Shown: piece by piece, positions 8,119 to 17,907 of the stretch | Layout: each line of letters begins with the position of its first letter | Numbering within the stretch: position 1 is the stretch's first letter | Assembly (NCBI RefSeq): GCF_013282215.1 | Contig: NZ_CP048103.1 | Coordinates: 124,001-188,000 of the forward strand | Direction of reading: 5' to 3' | From: Kroppenstedtia eburnea | GTDB taxonomy: Bacteria > Bacillota > Bacilli > Thermoactinomycetales > DSM-45169 | DNA length: 64,000 bases | The notes under the pieces: generated by a model | Told to the model about the DNA's origin: nothing | The model's input: the letters and a program-made list of their open reading frames with translations, nothing else | The model's database searches: none | Translations under genes and position numbers: made by a program

Positions 8119-9369
8119 ATGTGGATGTGGAAGCGGTGGTTGAGCGCGGGTTTGGCACTTACTCTCATCTTCGGCCTGCTCGGCTCCCAGGCTGTCGACG
8201 GGAAAAAGAAGGGCAAAAAGCGGGTGGAGACCGGATTGGAGATTCTCCTGGATCATCCTGAACGCCTCAAGGGAAAAAAGGTGGGCCTGATCACCAATCC
8301 GACGGGAGTGACCTCGGATCACCGGCACGGACTGGATGCCATGCTGGAAGCGGGGATCCAGGTGGTGAAGGTGTACGGGCCAGAGCACGGGGTTCGGGGG
8401 TCGGAACAGGCGGGGGACACTCCGGGATCCTATGAGGACCCCCGGACAGGACTCCCCTTTATCAATCTTTACGGAAAAAAACCGGAGGAGATGGTCCCCC
8501 TTTTTGACGGAGTGGATGTGCTGATCTTCGATATCCAGGATGTGGGCACCCGCTTTTATACCTATATATATACCATGGCTCACGCCATGGAAGCGGCAGC
8601 CCGGGCGGACAAGACATTTATCGTTCTGGATCGGCCCAATCCCCTCGGAGGGTTGAAGGTGGAGGGGCCGGTGCTGAAACCGGAGTACAGCTCCTTCGTC
8701 GGTCTGTACCCCATTCCCCAACGGCACGGAATGACCGTCGGGGAGCTCGCCCGCATGTTTAACGGGGAATTCCTGCCGGAACCGGGAGATCTCCAGGTGA
8801 TTCCGATGAAAGGCTGGAAGCGGTCGGACCGGTTTGAGGATACAGGCCTTCCCTGGGTTCTGCCTTCTCCCAACATGCCGACAACAGAGACGGCACTCGT
8901 CTATCCCGGCACCGGGATGATCGAAGGGACCAACCTGTCCGAGGGAAGAGGAACGACCCGCCCCTTTGAACTGGTGGGAGCCCCCTATATCAAGGGGTGG
9001 GAACTGGCTGAGGCACTCAACGAGGCCGGCTTGCCCGGAGTCTCCTTCCGGGAAGCCTACTTCAACCCCACTTTCTCCAAATACGAAGGGGAGACGGTGG
9101 GAGGGGTTCAGGTGCACGTGGAGGACCCCGATGCTTTCTCCCCGGTGCTTACAGGTCTGACTCTCATCCAGGAGACCAAGCGATTGTATCCGGATCAGTT
9201 TCAGTGGCGGAGTGACAACTGGATCGACAAACTGACCGGCTCCGATCGGGTCCGCAAACAGATCGACGCAGGGGTTCCCGCCGATAAGATCGTGGCGGGC
9301 TGGAAAAACGAGCTGAAGGAATTCAGGCAATTGCGTTCCCGATACCTCATCTATCCGCCTTTTCGCTGA
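8119..9369 (+). CDS. namZ: Exported exo-beta-N-acetylmuramidase, NamZ family (DUF1343)
   Basis: 416 residues. An N-terminal signal peptide (basic MWMWKRW then a hydrophobic stretch, about 1-27) is followed by the DUF1343/GH171 domain. Family motifs are GLITNPTGVTSDHRHGLDAM, YGPEHGVRG, FDIQDVGTRFYTYI and LDRPNPLGG. B. subtilis NamZ (YbbC) removes terminal MurNAc from peptidoglycan fragments during wall recycling. In Bacillus it lies with murQ and other recycling genes, which are absent here. AAGGGG lies just upstream of the ATG. No partner gene adjoins. Confidence 0.9.
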   Translation: MWMWKRWLSAGLALTLIFGLLGSQAVDGKKKGKKRVETGLEILLDHPERLKGKKVGLITNPTGVTSDHRHGLDAMLEAGIQVVKVYGPEHGVRGSEQAGDTPGSYEDPRTGLPFINLYGKKPEEMVPLFDGVDVLIFDIQDVGTRFYTYIYTMAHAMEAAARADKTFIVLDRPNPLGGLKVEGPVLKPEYSSFVGLYPIPQRHGMTVGELARMFNGEFLPEPGDLQVIPMKGWKRSDRFEDTGLPWVLPSPNMPTTETALVYPGTGMIEGTNLSEGRGTTRPFELVGAPYIKGWELAEALNEAGLPGVSFREAYFNPTFSKYEGETVGGVQVHVEDPDAFSPVLTGLTLIQETKRLYPDQFQWRSDNWIDKLTGSDRVRKQIDAGVPADKIVAGWKNELKEFRQLRSRYLIYPPFR

Positions 9370-9403
9370 AAAAAACATCCCCAAAAATAAATCGGAAAAA
9401 CCC

Positions 9404-9432
9404 TTGACACAGTCACAAGCCGTTAGTATAAT
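9404..9432 (+). promoter_or_regulatory. Sigma-A promoter of the tRNA-Met pair
   Basis: TTGACA at 9404-9409 and TATAAT at 9427-9432 with a 17-base spacer, a perfect consensus. The first tRNA begins 16 bases after the -10 box. Confidence 0.92.
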
Positions 9433-9447
9433 AATATTTGTGACTGA

Positions 9448-9523
<76 letters not shown>

Positions 9524-9600
9524 ACTGAAAAAATCAGGGTGAGGGGTTCGGGTTCCTTTGGGAACAACCCCCGAAATCCGGATTCCTCCCCTTTTGATGT

Positions 9601-9677
9601 GGCGGCGTAGCTCAACTGGCTAGAGCGTACGGTTCATACCCGTGAGGTTGGGGGTTCGAGACCCTCCGCCGCTACCA
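9601..9677 (+). tRNA. Elongator tRNA-Met (CAT)
   Basis: A 77-base cloverleaf with encoded CCA. The acceptor GGCGGCG pairs with CGCCGCT (one G-T), and the anticodon loop is TTCATAC. It closely resembles the B. subtilis elongator tRNA-Met, although a CAT anticodon could also mark a lysidine-modified tRNA-Ile2. It shares a promoter with the initiator tRNA 77 bases upstream. Confidence 0.94.
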
Positions 9678-9683
9678 GACGAG

Positions 9684-9740
9684 AAGGCGAGGTTCAGGCC
9701 CTTGTTCGCAGGAAGAGGGGGCATTGATTCGCCTTTTTTC
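9684..9740 (+). terminator. Likely terminator of the tRNA unit
   Basis: AAGGCGA pairs with TCGCCTT across a long (about 38-base) loop and is followed by T-rich sequence. The long loop makes it less certain. Confidence 0.45.
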
Positions 9741-9855
9741 TTTTTTTACAGGTGTCCCGGAACATCCGACCCCGCGGTACTGCCTGCCAAACCCTTGGGG
9801 AATCCTAAGACGGACCCGGGCTTTCGGGAGCATCCGGGTGTGTAGGAGTGGTATT

Positions 9856-10341
9856 GTGGATGTTACCATAAAAAAAATCAAATTTACAACGATCAACAAA
9901 TCGTATACGGAAAAGGTGCGGGATTGGCAAGGAAGGCACTGCTTCGCCACTCAGTATCCCAATCCCGACGGCAAGCGGATCTTTCTGACGTATTACTTTG
10001 TGAAGAAAGGCTACACCATCTCCAAGGTGTTCCACCGTTCCGGAGAATTCCTCTATTACTACTGTGACGTGATGGAAATGCGGCAGGTGGGTCGGCTGCG
10101 CTATGTGATGGTGGACCTTCTCCTCGATTTACTCGTCTATCCCGATGGCAGGTATCATTTGATCGATGTGGACGAGTTTGCAACTGCCATTGAGAAGGGG
10201 CAGTTGAAAAGGAGGCAGCAGGTCCATTCTCTCCGGACGCTGGACAAAATGATCCGCCTGCAGACCAAGCGCGCCTTTATCCCGAAATATCTCCACGAGG
10301 CCCGGATGTTTCCCCTGCCGGATTCCCCCAACCGAAAATGA
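9856..10341 (+). CDS. DUF402 domain protein (possible nucleoside phosphatase family)
   Basis: 161 residues from a GTG seven bases after AGGAG. The C-terminal half carries the DUF402 pattern VDLLLDLLVYPDGRYHLIDV followed by DEFATAIEKGQL. Some DUF402 proteins in Gram-positive cocci hydrolyse nucleoside di- and triphosphates; that is known of the family only and I infer nothing firmer here. Upstream in-frame ATGs would run through the T-rich end of the tRNA unit and are rejected. A near-perfect terminator follows. Confidence 0.75.
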   Translation: MDVTIKKIKFTTINKSYTEKVRDWQGRHCFATQYPNPDGKRIFLTYYFVKKGYTISKVFHRSGEFLYYYCDVMEMRQVGRLRYVMVDLLLDLLVYPDGRYHLIDVDEFATAIEKGQLKRRQQVHSLRTLDKMIRLQTKRAFIPKYLHEARMFPLPDSPNRK

Positions 10342-10432
10342 GGAATCTGACGTTTCCCGGGGAAGGGCCCGGTCGGGGTCGGGGAATTCTGGATCAACCC
10401 CTGGAGAGTGACGGGATGCCGCGATGGATTCA

Positions 10433-10464
10433 CCCCCGGTCAAGCTGACCGGGGGTCTTTTTTT
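10433..10464 (+). terminator. Terminator after the DUF402 gene
   Basis: CCCCCGGTCA pairs perfectly with TGACCGGGGG around a three-base loop, followed by seven T. Confidence 0.9.
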
Positions 10465-10664
10465 GTCTCCTCCCGGTGTCGCCGAAGGAATTCTTTTGGG
10501 AAGCTTTGTCGGTTTCCCCTTGTCTTCGCCTCCCATCGACAGAAACAGGCAATGAAAGAGGGTGGGAGATCGACATCAAAAGGGGAACACACAGTCCCCT
10601 TCGGAGGAGTGAAAACGGGCTTTTTCTTAATAAGGGAAACGGGTGAATTTCCATCCCGAAAAAA

Positions 10665-10671
10665 TGTCGGA
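10665..10671 (+). promoter_or_regulatory. Candidate Spo0A box upstream of spoIIE
   Basis: TGTCGGA differs at one base from the 0A box TGTCGAA. It lies 25 bases upstream of the spoIIE -35 element. Spo0A~P activates spoIIE in Bacillus. Confidence 0.5.
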
Positions 10672-10696
10672 AACTTTTTTTCCAAGTTCAGCAATT

Positions 10697-10729
10697 ATGA
10701 CAAACTTATTCGGAAACCCTCGCTATAAT
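10697..10729 (+). promoter_or_regulatory. spoIIE promoter with 21-base spacer
   Basis: ATGACA (10697-10702) and a perfect TATAAT (10724-10729) are separated by 21 bases. The B. subtilis spoIIE promoter is known for the same abnormal 21-base spacing, which makes sigma-A promoters dependent on Spo0A~P. The rest of the 450 bases before spoIIE shows no convincing gene. Confidence 0.75.
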
Positions 10730-10793
10730 GGGTCCCACACGTTCGGACAAGCCAACCATCCGGACGCTGAACCGACGAAGGGATGGATGAAAG

Positions 10794-13262
10794 ATGCAGA
10801 TGTTGACCGCCGGACTGGGGACTTATCTTTCCCGTACTCTGCAAAAACTGGTTCCGGACCGAACCGGGACACGGACCTGGCAGAGCAGGATCCTGAACAC
10901 TTGGAACCTCCCTGTCATCGCGATGGGATTTCTCCTGGGACGGGCGATGATTCTGGATACGATCTCGCCCTTCGCCCTGGCTTATATGGGCGTGGTGATT
11001 CACCTGACCCGGCGCCAGTGGCCACTCTCCATGATCGCTCTCATCCTCGGTGCAGCCACATTGGGGGCGGGACAGGGGGCGTGGATCGCGGGGACGGCGA
11101 TCTGGTTCCTGGTCATGCAAAAGGTGTTTCACATGATGGGAAAGGGACACCTCAATTTCGCCCCTTTCGTGGTATTGACCACCAACGCAGGGGCCCACCT
11201 CCTTCGCCTCTATCTGGAGGGTTGGACCTCGTACACCGGGATGTTGGCGGGAGTGGATGTCCTCCTCTCCTTCATCCTGACTTTTATCTTCGTCCAGTCA
11301 TTGCCACTGTTCACCCTGCGAAAGAAGAAGTTCTCCCTCCGGCATGAGGAGATTGTCTGCCTGGTGATCCTGGCGGGATCGGTGGTCACCGGGATGCTGG
11401 GGTGGAAGGTGGCGGATCTGTCCGTGGTTCATGTGGTGTCCCGGTATCTGATCCTGGTGCTGGCCTTGGTCGGAGGCGGGATGCTGGGAGCATCCGTGGG
11501 GGTCGTCACCGGAATGATCCTCAGTCTGGCCGATCCCGGGGCCATGGCTCAGATCAGCTTGTTGGCCTTTGCCGGACTGTTGGCGGGACTGTTCAAGGAG
11601 GCGAGGCGGTGGGGGGTGGCGATCGGATTTGTATTGGGCACCCTGGTCCTCACTCTCTACGGGGGAGGCACCCAGGAGGTTTGGATCTCCCTGCAGGAGA
11701 CGGTCTTGGCGATGCTCCTCTTTCTCCTCACTCCAAAGGGAGCGGTGGACACCATCGCCCGCTTGGTTCCGGGCACCTCGGAAAACGAATCGGCCCGCCA
11801 GGAGTATACCCGGCGATTGCGTGATGTCACAGCGGCCAAAGTGGAACAATTCACAGAGCTGTTCAGTGAAATGGCCCGCAGTTTCCGGGAAGATGCCACA
11901 CGGAGCCCGAATGATGATGAACAACACATGAACCGGTTTATCGATGAAGTGATGGACCGTTCGTGCCGAACCTGCCATCTGTATCGACAGTGCTGGGAGA
12001 AAAAGTTTGTCTCCACGTACAACGGGATGACTGATCTGATGGCCATGGTGGAGTTGAACGGCCCGGAGAAGGCACTCCGTGTCCCCCGGGCCTGGTCTGA
12101 GCACTGTGTCAAGGCGGAAAAAGTGCTCCAGCTGATCCGGGAAGGCTACGGCACCTATGAGCAAGATATGTTGTGGCGGGACAAACTGAAGGAGACGCGC
12201 CGCATCGTCTCGGAACAGTTGGAAGGGGTCTCCGAGGTGATGGAAGGGCTGGCGGCGGAGATCCGAAACGAAACCCATGTGATGGCGGCCCAGGAGGAGC
12301 AGATTCACCAGGCGTTGGAGGATCTGGGCCTGTCCATTCAGCGGGTGGAAGTGATCAACCTGGAAGAGGGGAAGGTGGAAATCGAGGTCGCCTTGCCCCA
12401 CACCGACGCCCTCGACGAATGCCGAAAACTGGTGGCGCCGCTGGTGACGGAAATCGTGGGGGAACCGATCACCGTGCAACGGAAGGTGATCCAGGGACGC
12501 TCAGCGGGTGCGGTGGTCACGCTGGGTTCCGCCCAACGTTTCGAAGTGAAAACCGGGGTGGCCGGAGCGGCCAAGGGGGGACACTGGCTGTCCGGTGACA
12601 GTTACTGTTACATGAATGTGGGCACCGGGAAATACGCCGTCGCCATCAGCGACGGAATGGGAAACGGAACCCGGGCCCAACAAGAGTCCAGCGCGGCTTT
12701 GCAACTGTTGCGGAAGCTGCTTCAATCCGGGATGAAGGAAGAGAAGGCGGTGGAGACGATCAACTCGATTTTGAGTCTGCGCTCGACAGACGAGATGTTC
12801 GCCACCATTGATCTGGCCATGGTCGATCTCAATTCAGCCGGATCCCGCTTTCTCAAAATCGGCTCCACCCCCGGTTTTGTGAAACGGGGGAACGAGGTGA
12901 TGATGATTGCCGCCGGAAATCCGCCGCTGGGGATTTTGCACGATATCGATGTGGAGCCGGTGGAATTTCAGCTGCAGCCGGGGGATCTGGTGGTGATGAT
13001 GACCGACGGCATCTATGATGCCCCCCGTCATGCTTCCAACAAGGAAGCATGCATGAAGCGGTTGATCGCCGAGATCAAAACCAAGGATCCCCAGGGATTT
13101 GCCGACTGCCTGTTGGAGCAAGTGATCCGGCATCATGACGGGGAGATCGAAGATGACATGACCGTGGTGGTGTCCAAGGTGGAAACCTATGTGCCCGAAT
13201 GGGCCACGATTCGCATCCCGGGAGTGAACCGGGTGGAACGGGAGCATGTGGCGGGTTTGTGA
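10794..13262 (+). CDS. spoIIE: Stage II sporulation protein E, membrane PP2C phosphatase
   Basis: 822 residues, as in B. subtilis (827). About ten membrane helices fill residues 35-320, a central FtsZ-interacting region follows, and a PP2C (SpoIIE/RsbU type) phosphatase occupies about 590-810. Metal-binding motifs are visible in AISDGMGNGTRAQQESSAAL and later MMTDGIYDA and DDMTVVV. SpoIIE sits at the asymmetric septum and dephosphorylates SpoIIAA to activate sigma-F. The ATG at 10794 follows AAGGGATGG. Its position after tRNA-Met genes and before tilS matches Bacillus. Confidence 0.97.
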   Translation: MQMLTAGLGTYLSRTLQKLVPDRTGTRTWQSRILNTWNLPVIAMGFLLGRAMILDTISPFALAYMGVVIHLTRRQWPLSMIALILGAATLGAGQGAWIAGTAIWFLVMQKVFHMMGKGHLNFAPFVVLTTNAGAHLLRLYLEGWTSYTGMLAGVDVLLSFILTFIFVQSLPLFTLRKKKFSLRHEEIVCLVILAGSVVTGMLGWKVADLSVVHVVSRYLILVLALVGGGMLGASVGVVTGMILSLADPGAMAQISLLAFAGLLAGLFKEARRWGVAIGFVLGTLVLTLYGGGTQEVWISLQETVLAMLLFLLTPKGAVDTIARLVPGTSENESARQEYTRRLRDVTAAKVEQFTELFSEMARSFREDATRSPNDDEQHMNRFIDEVMDRSCRTCHLYRQCWEKKFVSTYNGMTDLMAMVELNGPEKALRVPRAWSEHCVKAEKVLQLIREGYGTYEQDMLWRDKLKETRRIVSEQLEGVSEVMEGLAAEIRNETHVMAAQEEQIHQALEDLGLSIQRVEVINLEEGKVEIEVALPHTDALDECRKLVAPLVTEIVGEPITVQRKVIQGRSAGAVVTLGSAQRFEVKTGVAGAAKGGHWLSGDSYCYMNVGTGKYAVAISDGMGNGTRAQQESSAALQLLRKLLQSGMKEEKAVETINSILSLRSTDEMFATIDLAMVDLNSAGSRFLKIGSTPGFVKRGNEVMMIAAGNPPLGILHDIDVEPVEFQLQPGDLVVMMTDGIYDAPRHASNKEACMKRLIAEIKTKDPQGFADCLLEQVIRHHDGEIEDDMTVVVSKVETYVPEWATIRIPGVNRVEREHVAGL

Positions 13263-13374
13263 CGGATGTTCCGAAAGAGCTTCCCGGAATTGATTCCGGT
13301 TTTACAAATGGGCTACAATGGCCCTGAGGTCGAGGTTGACCCTTTTTTGAAAGTACGTTGAACAGGGTATATTA

Positions 13375-13398
13375 CCCGGGGAAGGTTCCCCGGGATTT
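13375..13398 (+). other. Strong hairpin between spoIIE and tilS
   Basis: CCCGGGGAA pairs with TTCCCCGGG around GG, followed by ATTTTC. The T tract is weak, so it may be an attenuator or terminator of spoIIE. A TATATT lies just upstream. Confidence 0.45.
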
Positions 13399-13444
13399 TC
13401 TGCTTGATATGCGCCGGAGTTGCAAAAAGAGCGGGAGGATGAAG

Positions 13445-14872
13445 ATGCTGGAGCAGATGAAGAAGACCATCCTGGCCCATCACATGCTTCCCGAGGGGAG
13501 CTCGGTGCTGGTGGGGGTTTCCGGCGGTCCGGACTCCACCGCACTCCTTCACGCCCTTTCCCGGATCGCCCCTACCCACGGCTGGAAGGTGGCGGCGGTT
13601 CATGTGAATCACGGCTTGCGGGGGGAAAACAGCCTGGGGGACGAGAAGTATGTTCGAACCTGCTGTGAACACTGGCAGATCCCCTGTCATGTCGAACAGG
13701 TGGGGGTCCGACAGGTGCTCGCGCAAAAGGGCGGAAATAAACAGGCCGTGGCCCGGAGTCTTCGCTACGCCGCCTTTCTCAGAGTGGCCCGGAGGGTCGG
13801 TGCCGAGTGTCTGGCCCTGGCCCATCAGGCGGACGATCAAGTGGAAACATTGCTGATGCGATTGATCCGGGGAACCGGACCGGCGGGATTGGCCGGGATC
13901 CCGGCCACCCGGGAGTGGCGGGGGCTCCGGATCGTCCGCCCTCTACTGGAAGTGTGGCGCTCCGATGTGGAAGCCTATTGCACCCGGTACGGGCTCACTC
14001 CCCGTCTCGATGAAAGCAACCGGGATCCCCGCCACACCCGGAATCGCATCCGGCACCACCTTCTTCCCGGGCTGGAGAGTTACAATTCCCGGGTCAAAGA
14101 AGTACTTTTCCAATTGGCACATCTGGCGGCGGATGAAGAAAAGCACTGGGCAAGTCTGGTGGAAAAGGAAGCGCGGCGCGTCATCACCGACAGCGGGCAA
14201 CAATGGTTTGAGGTGGATTCTCGGGCGTTTCTGGAGCTGGGAGTCGCTTTACAAAGAAGGGTGATTAAACTAATATTAAATTGTCTTGTGGAAGATGATG
14301 AAAATGAAACGGTCACCCTTGACGGAGTGGAAAGAATCAGGAGACTGGCCATGTCGTCGGATCCTTCGGGAGAAACTGCCCTTCCCGGAGGTGTCCGGGC
14401 GGAGCGGATCTACCGACAGCTCCGGATTCTGAGGGCAGCGTCGGCCGCCCGGGATGAAGAGGGGGAAAAAATGGCCCCCACCCGGCTTCCGATTCCGGGG
14501 GAGGTGCGTTATCCCGCCGGTCGAATCCGGGTGTGGACCGACTCCCGCCCCCCTTTTTCACCGACGAAGGATCGCGCTCTTTTCGACCTCGACCAACTGG
14601 AAGCAGCCCCGGTTGTACGTCCGCGGCGACCTGGAGACCGGGTTCAACCCTTGGGCATGAACGGGACAAAAAAGGTGAAGGAAGCCCTGATCGATGCCAA
14701 AGTTCCCCGCCGGCTCCGCGACGGAATTCCCTTGCTCACCTGCGGGGAAGAAGTGATCTGGGTTCCCGGTGTGGTCCGTTCCGGACACGCAGGAGTAACG
14801 GAAGAGACACGTCGTTTCCTGTGCCTGGAGTGGCAGTGGGAGAATGATGCTCCGGATCAGGGGGAGCCTTGA
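13445..14872 (+). CDS. tilS: tRNA(Ile)-lysidine synthase
   Basis: 475 residues. The PP-loop ATP site reads VGVSGGPDSTALLHAL (about residues 24-40), followed by VHVNHGLRG and HQADDQVETLLMRLIRGTG. The C-terminal substrate-binding domains cover about 330-470. TilS converts C34 of tRNA-Ile2(CAU) to lysidine and is essential. I choose the ATG at 13445, seven bases after GGGAGG; longer in-frame starts run through the hairpin. It precedes hpt as in Bacillus (tilS-hpt-ftsH). Confidence 0.95.
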   Translation: MLEQMKKTILAHHMLPEGSSVLVGVSGGPDSTALLHALSRIAPTHGWKVAAVHVNHGLRGENSLGDEKYVRTCCEHWQIPCHVEQVGVRQVLAQKGGNKQAVARSLRYAAFLRVARRVGAECLALAHQADDQVETLLMRLIRGTGPAGLAGIPATREWRGLRIVRPLLEVWRSDVEAYCTRYGLTPRLDESNRDPRHTRNRIRHHLLPGLESYNSRVKEVLFQLAHLAADEEKHWASLVEKEARRVITDSGQQWFEVDSRAFLELGVALQRRVIKLILNCLVEDDENETVTLDGVERIRRLAMSSDPSGETALPGGVRAERIYRQLRILRAASAARDEEGEKMAPTRLPIPGEVRYPAGRIRVWTDSRPPFSPTKDRALFDLDQLEAAPVVRPRRPGDRVQPLGMNGTKKVKEALIDAKVPRRLRDGIPLLTCGEEVIWVPGVVRSGHAGVTEETRRFLCLEWQWENDAPDQGEP

Positions 14873-14896
14873 TGCAAAGGTGGAAAATGGTATACA
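14869..14896 (+). promoter_or_regulatory. Candidate sigma-A promoter of hpt
   Basis: TTGATG and TATACA with a 16-base spacer, starting at the tilS stop codon, 25 bases before the hpt start. Confidence 0.4.
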
Positions 14897-14920
14897 TACT
14901 TTTGTTTCCGGGAGGTTTCC

Positions 14921-15460
14921 ATGCACGAAGACATCCGAGAAGTATTGTTGTCCGAATCTGACATCCAGGAAAAAGTGAAAGAACTGGGCGCCCGGCTGAC
15001 CAAAGATTACAGCGGCTTAAACCCCCTCTGCATCTGTGTGCTGAAGGGGGCGGCTCCGTTTATGAGTGATTTGGTCCGGGCGATTGACACCGATCTGGAG
15101 ATGGATTACATGGCGGTCTCCAGCTATGGGGCTTCCACCTCTTCCTCCGGCGTGGTCCGGATTGTGAAGGATTTGGACACGGCTGTGGAAGGGCGCCATG
15201 TGATCGTGGTGGAGGATATCATCGACAGCGGACTGACTCTGAGTTATTTGCTCGATCTGTTGCGCCGCAGGAATGCGGCTTCCGTCAAAGTGGCAACACT
15301 GTTGGATAAACCCGCACGGCGCACCACCGGGCTGAAACCCGATTATTGCGGTTTCGAGGTTCCCGACGAGTTTGTGGTGGGTTATGGTTTGGACTATGCG
15401 GAAAAATACCGGAACCTGCCTTATATCGGTGTGCTTAAAGAGAATGTATACAGCGACTGA
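14921..15460 (+). CDS. hpt: Hypoxanthine-guanine phosphoribosyltransferase
   Basis: 179 residues, the standard length. The PRPP-binding signature [14 protein letters not shown] is at about residues 95-108, and the substrate loop includes [11 protein letters not shown]. The enzyme salvages hypoxanthine and guanine with PRPP. CGGGAGG lies eight bases before the ATG. It sits in the tilS-hpt-ftsH order, where it can be co-transcribed or use its own promoter at 14869. Confidence 0.95.
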   Translation: MHEDIREVLLSESDIQEKVKELGARLTKDYSGLNPLCICVLKGAAPFMSDLVRAIDTDLEMDYMAVSSYGASTSSSGVVRIVKDLDTAVEGRHVIVVEDIIDSGLTLSYLLDLLRRRNAASVKVATLLDKPARRTTGLKPDYCGFEVPDEFVVGYGLDYAEKYRNLPYIGVLKENVYSD

Positions 15461-15479
15461 TGCGTGTCTGATAAACCCA

Positions 15480-15583
15480 TTGCCGGAGTGGGGTTTCATT
15501 ACCGATGACAAAGCTCTGACGGGCTGAAGAGGCTCTGTGTGAACCCCAACCCTCCCTGTCAAGACTTTTTCACAACGCTCCCA
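15480..15583 (+). repeat. Degenerate MITE-like element, copy 3
   Basis: It retains GGGGTTTCAT and GTGAACCCCAACCCTCCCTG hairpin arms and a right end TTCACAACGCTC. The left end is replaced by TGCGTGTCTGATAA, which belongs to a different inverted-repeat family (compare 27655). It is badly decayed. Confidence 0.5.
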
Positions 15584-15591
15584 AAGGGAAG

Positions 15592-15621
15592 TTGTGAACC
15601 CATAATCCCGTGTGGTAAAAT
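15592..15621 (+). promoter_or_regulatory. Candidate sigma-A promoter of ftsH
   Basis: TTGTGA and TAAAAT with an 18-base spacer, 34 bases before ftsH. The -35 box overlaps the edge of the degenerate repeat. Confidence 0.45.
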
Positions 15622-15654
15622 AATGAAAGTGGTATTTCTGAGAGGAGGCCAAGG

Positions 15655-17553
15655 ATGAAAACCATCTTCCGGAACTCCGGATTGTATATAATACTCATCC
15701 TTGTCACCGTCGGGATCGTAAACCTTTTATGGAACCCCGGAACGGAGACGGAAACGTTAACCTACACCAAGTACCAGCAGAAGCTGGAACAGGGCAAGAT
15801 CTCGGAAGTCACCGTGCGTCCGGAAGGGGGCACCTATCATATTGAAGGGAAGTACAGCAAAGGGGTCAACAAGACGTTTACGACCAACGGTCCCTACGGA
15901 GAAGGCAGCACCGTAATTCAGGACCTGAAAAAGGCCGGCGTCAATACGACGGTTGAGAAGGCGAAGAGCGACTCCATCTGGCTCACGCTGTTCACTTCGA
16001 TCGTTCCCTTTGCCATCATTCTTCTTCTTTTCTTTGTTCTGCTCAACAATGCCCAGGGCGGCGGCAGCCGGGTGATGAACTTCGGCAAGAGCAAAGCCAA
16101 GATGTACAACGAGGAGAAGAAGAAAGTCACCTTTGGGGATGTGGCGGGTGCCGATGAAGAGAAGACCGAGCTGGTGGAAGTGGTCGACTTTCTGAAGGAT
16201 CCCCGCAAATTTGCCGCCGTGGGAGCACGCATCCCCAAGGGAGTGCTGTTGGTGGGACCCCCGGGGACCGGTAAAACCCTCCTGGCCCGGGCCGTGGCCG
16301 GTGAAGCGGGAGTCCCCTTCTTCAGCATCAGCGGTTCCGACTTCGTCGAGATGTTTGTCGGGGTGGGAGCCTCCCGCGTCCGCGACCTGTTTGAACAGGC
16401 GAAGAAAAATGCTCCCTGTATCATCTTTATCGATGAGATCGACGCCGTCGGACGCCAGCGGGGCGCCGGACTGGGCGGCGGTCATGATGAGCGGGAGCAG
16501 ACCTTGAACCAATTGCTGGTGGAGATGGATGGGTTTGGTGCCAATGAAGGGATTATCATCATGGCCGCCACCAACCGTCCGGATATCCTCGATCCGGCTC
16601 TCCTCCGTCCCGGCCGCTTTGACCGTCAGATCACGGTCAACCGTCCCGATGTCAAGGGTCGTGAAGAAGTGCTCAAGGTACATGCCCGCAACAAGCCTTT
16701 GGCAGAGGATGTCAAGCTGAAAACCATCGCCCAGCGCACCACCGGGTTCACCGGGGCCGATCTGGAAAACTTGCTTAACGAAGCGGCACTGCTCGCGGCC
16801 CGTCGCAGCAAACGGAAAGTCACCATGGCCGAGGTGGAGGAAGCGATCGACCGGGTGATCGCCGGACCGGAGAAGAAGAGCCGCGTGGTCAGCGAAAAGG
16901 AAAAGAAAACGATTATTTACCACGAAGGCGGACACGCCGTGGTGGGGTATTTCCTGGAGCATGCGGAGACGGTCCATAAAATCACCGTCGTCCCCCGCGG
17001 ACAGGCAGGAGGATATGTGGTGATGCTGCCCAAGGAAGACCGGATGCTGTTGACCAAGAGCGAGCTGCTGGACCGGGTGACCGGGCTGTTGGGCGGTCGT
17101 GCCGCCGAAGAAGTGGTCTTCAACGAAGTGAGCACCGGAGCCCACAATGACTTTGAAAAGGCGACCAGTATCGTGCGCAGCATGATCACCGAATACGGGA
17201 TGAGCGACCGACTGGCCCCGATGCAGTTCGGCCGCAGCCAGGGGCAGGTCTTCCTGGGTCGGGATCTCGGCCATGAGCAGAATTACTCCGATGCCATCGC
17301 CTACGAGATCGACCAGGAAATGCAGGAAATGATCAACAGGTGTTATCAGAAGGCGAAGGATATCCTGACCGAAAAACGGGATAAACTGGAACTGATCGCT
17401 GAAACCCTCTACAAGAAAGAAACCTTGGATGCCGATGAGATCCGTCAATTGATGGAAAACGGGAAGTTGGACCATCCCATCGACGTCAATATTCAGAGCA
17501 AGTCGGATGCGGAGAGCTCCGGAGACGACAAGGATTCCAAGGATGAGAAATAA
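15655..17553 (+). CDS. ftsH: ATP-dependent zinc metalloprotease FtsH
   Basis: 632 residues, the usual length. Two membrane helices (about 7-25 and 107-127) flank an extracellular domain. The AAA module has Walker [14 protein letters not shown], Walker [16 protein letters not shown] and the [22 protein letters not shown]. The zinc site is HEGGH (about residue 423). A hydrophilic tail rich in D, S and K ends the protein. FtsH degrades membrane and regulatory proteins, including SpoVM and Spo0E in Bacillus. GAGGAGG precedes the ATG and a terminator follows. Confidence 0.97.
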   Translation: MKTIFRNSGLYIILILVTVGIVNLLWNPGTETETLTYTKYQQKLEQGKISEVTVRPEGGTYHIEGKYSKGVNKTFTTNGPYGEGSTVIQDLKKAGVNTTVEKAKSDSIWLTLFTSIVPFAIILLLFFVLLNNAQGGGSRVMNFGKSKAKMYNEEKKKVTFGDVAGADEEKTELVEVVDFLKDPRKFAAVGARIPKGVLLVGPPGTGKTLLARAVAGEAGVPFFSISGSDFVEMFVGVGASRVRDLFEQAKKNAPCIIFIDEIDAVGRQRGAGLGGGHDEREQTLNQLLVEMDGFGANEGIIIMAATNRPDILDPALLRPGRFDRQITVNRPDVKGREEVLKVHARNKPLAEDVKLKTIAQRTTGFTGADLENLLNEAALLAARRSKRKVTMAEVEEAIDRVIAGPEKKSRVVSEKEKKTIIYHEGGHAVVGYFLEHAETVHKITVVPRGQAGGYVVMLPKEDRMLLTKSELLDRVTGLLGGRAAEEVVFNEVSTGAHNDFEKATSIVRSMITEYGMSDRLAPMQFGRSQGQVFLGRDLGHEQNYSDAIAYEIDQEMQEMINRCYQKAKDILTEKRDKLELIAETLYKKETLDADEIRQLMENGKLDHPIDVNIQSKSDAESSGDDKDSKDEK

Positions 17554-17570
17554 ACACGCACCTTGATACA

Positions 17571-17600
17571 AAAAAGATGCCCGCCGGGGGCATCTTTTTT
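17571..17600 (+). terminator. Terminator after ftsH
   Basis: AAAAAGATGCCC pairs with GGGCATCTTTTT; the six T at 17595-17600 form the tail. A flanking A tract means it could also work in reverse. Confidence 0.85.
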
Positions 17601-17771
17601 ATCAGGAGCAGGGTTTGTCGACGATTCGGAAATGGATATGGTAAAATAGGCCATGATAAACAGGACGGGAGGACATTACCCAAAACAAGAGTGAAGCCGT
17701 GGACTCAACCGGGATGTTCCGGCAACCCATTTGCCGTGTACAGGGAGAGGCAGATGATTTAAACAAGAAGG
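17601..17771. other. Intergenic stretch with no recognised feature
   Basis: 171 bases between the ftsH terminator and repeat copy 4. I looked for a protein-coding frame with a ribosome-binding site and for known riboswitch cores (ZTP, SAM, THF), because fhs follows, and saw none that fit. A CCGGCAACCC string is present without the rest of a SAM riboswitch. Confidence 0.4.
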
Positions 17772-17907
17772 CTAGAAGCATTGTGAAAAAATCCCAAAGG
17801 AAGGATTGGGTTTCACATAGAGTGATTTTGGATCGTAAGAACAATGAAAACGACATGTGAAACCCAATCCCGACCGGCCATGAACGCATAAATCACAACG
17901 CTTCTAG
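17772..17907 (+). repeat. MITE-like element, copy 4 (short form, 136 bp)
   Basis: This is the cleanest copy. The ends CTAGAAGCATTGTGA and TCACAACGCTTCTAG form a 15-bp terminal inverted repeat with one mismatch. Inner arms are GGGTTTCACAT and ATGTGAAACCC. It lacks the GC-rich CACAAGTCTCGCC block of the long copies, so it may be the core unit. Confidence 0.85.

Noticed and set aside
17690-17770. A riboswitch (SAM, THF or ZTP type) upstream of fhs
   Set aside because: Only isolated strings such as CCGGCAACCC fit. The conserved helices and cores of these classes are missing, and a repeat element lies between this region and fhs.
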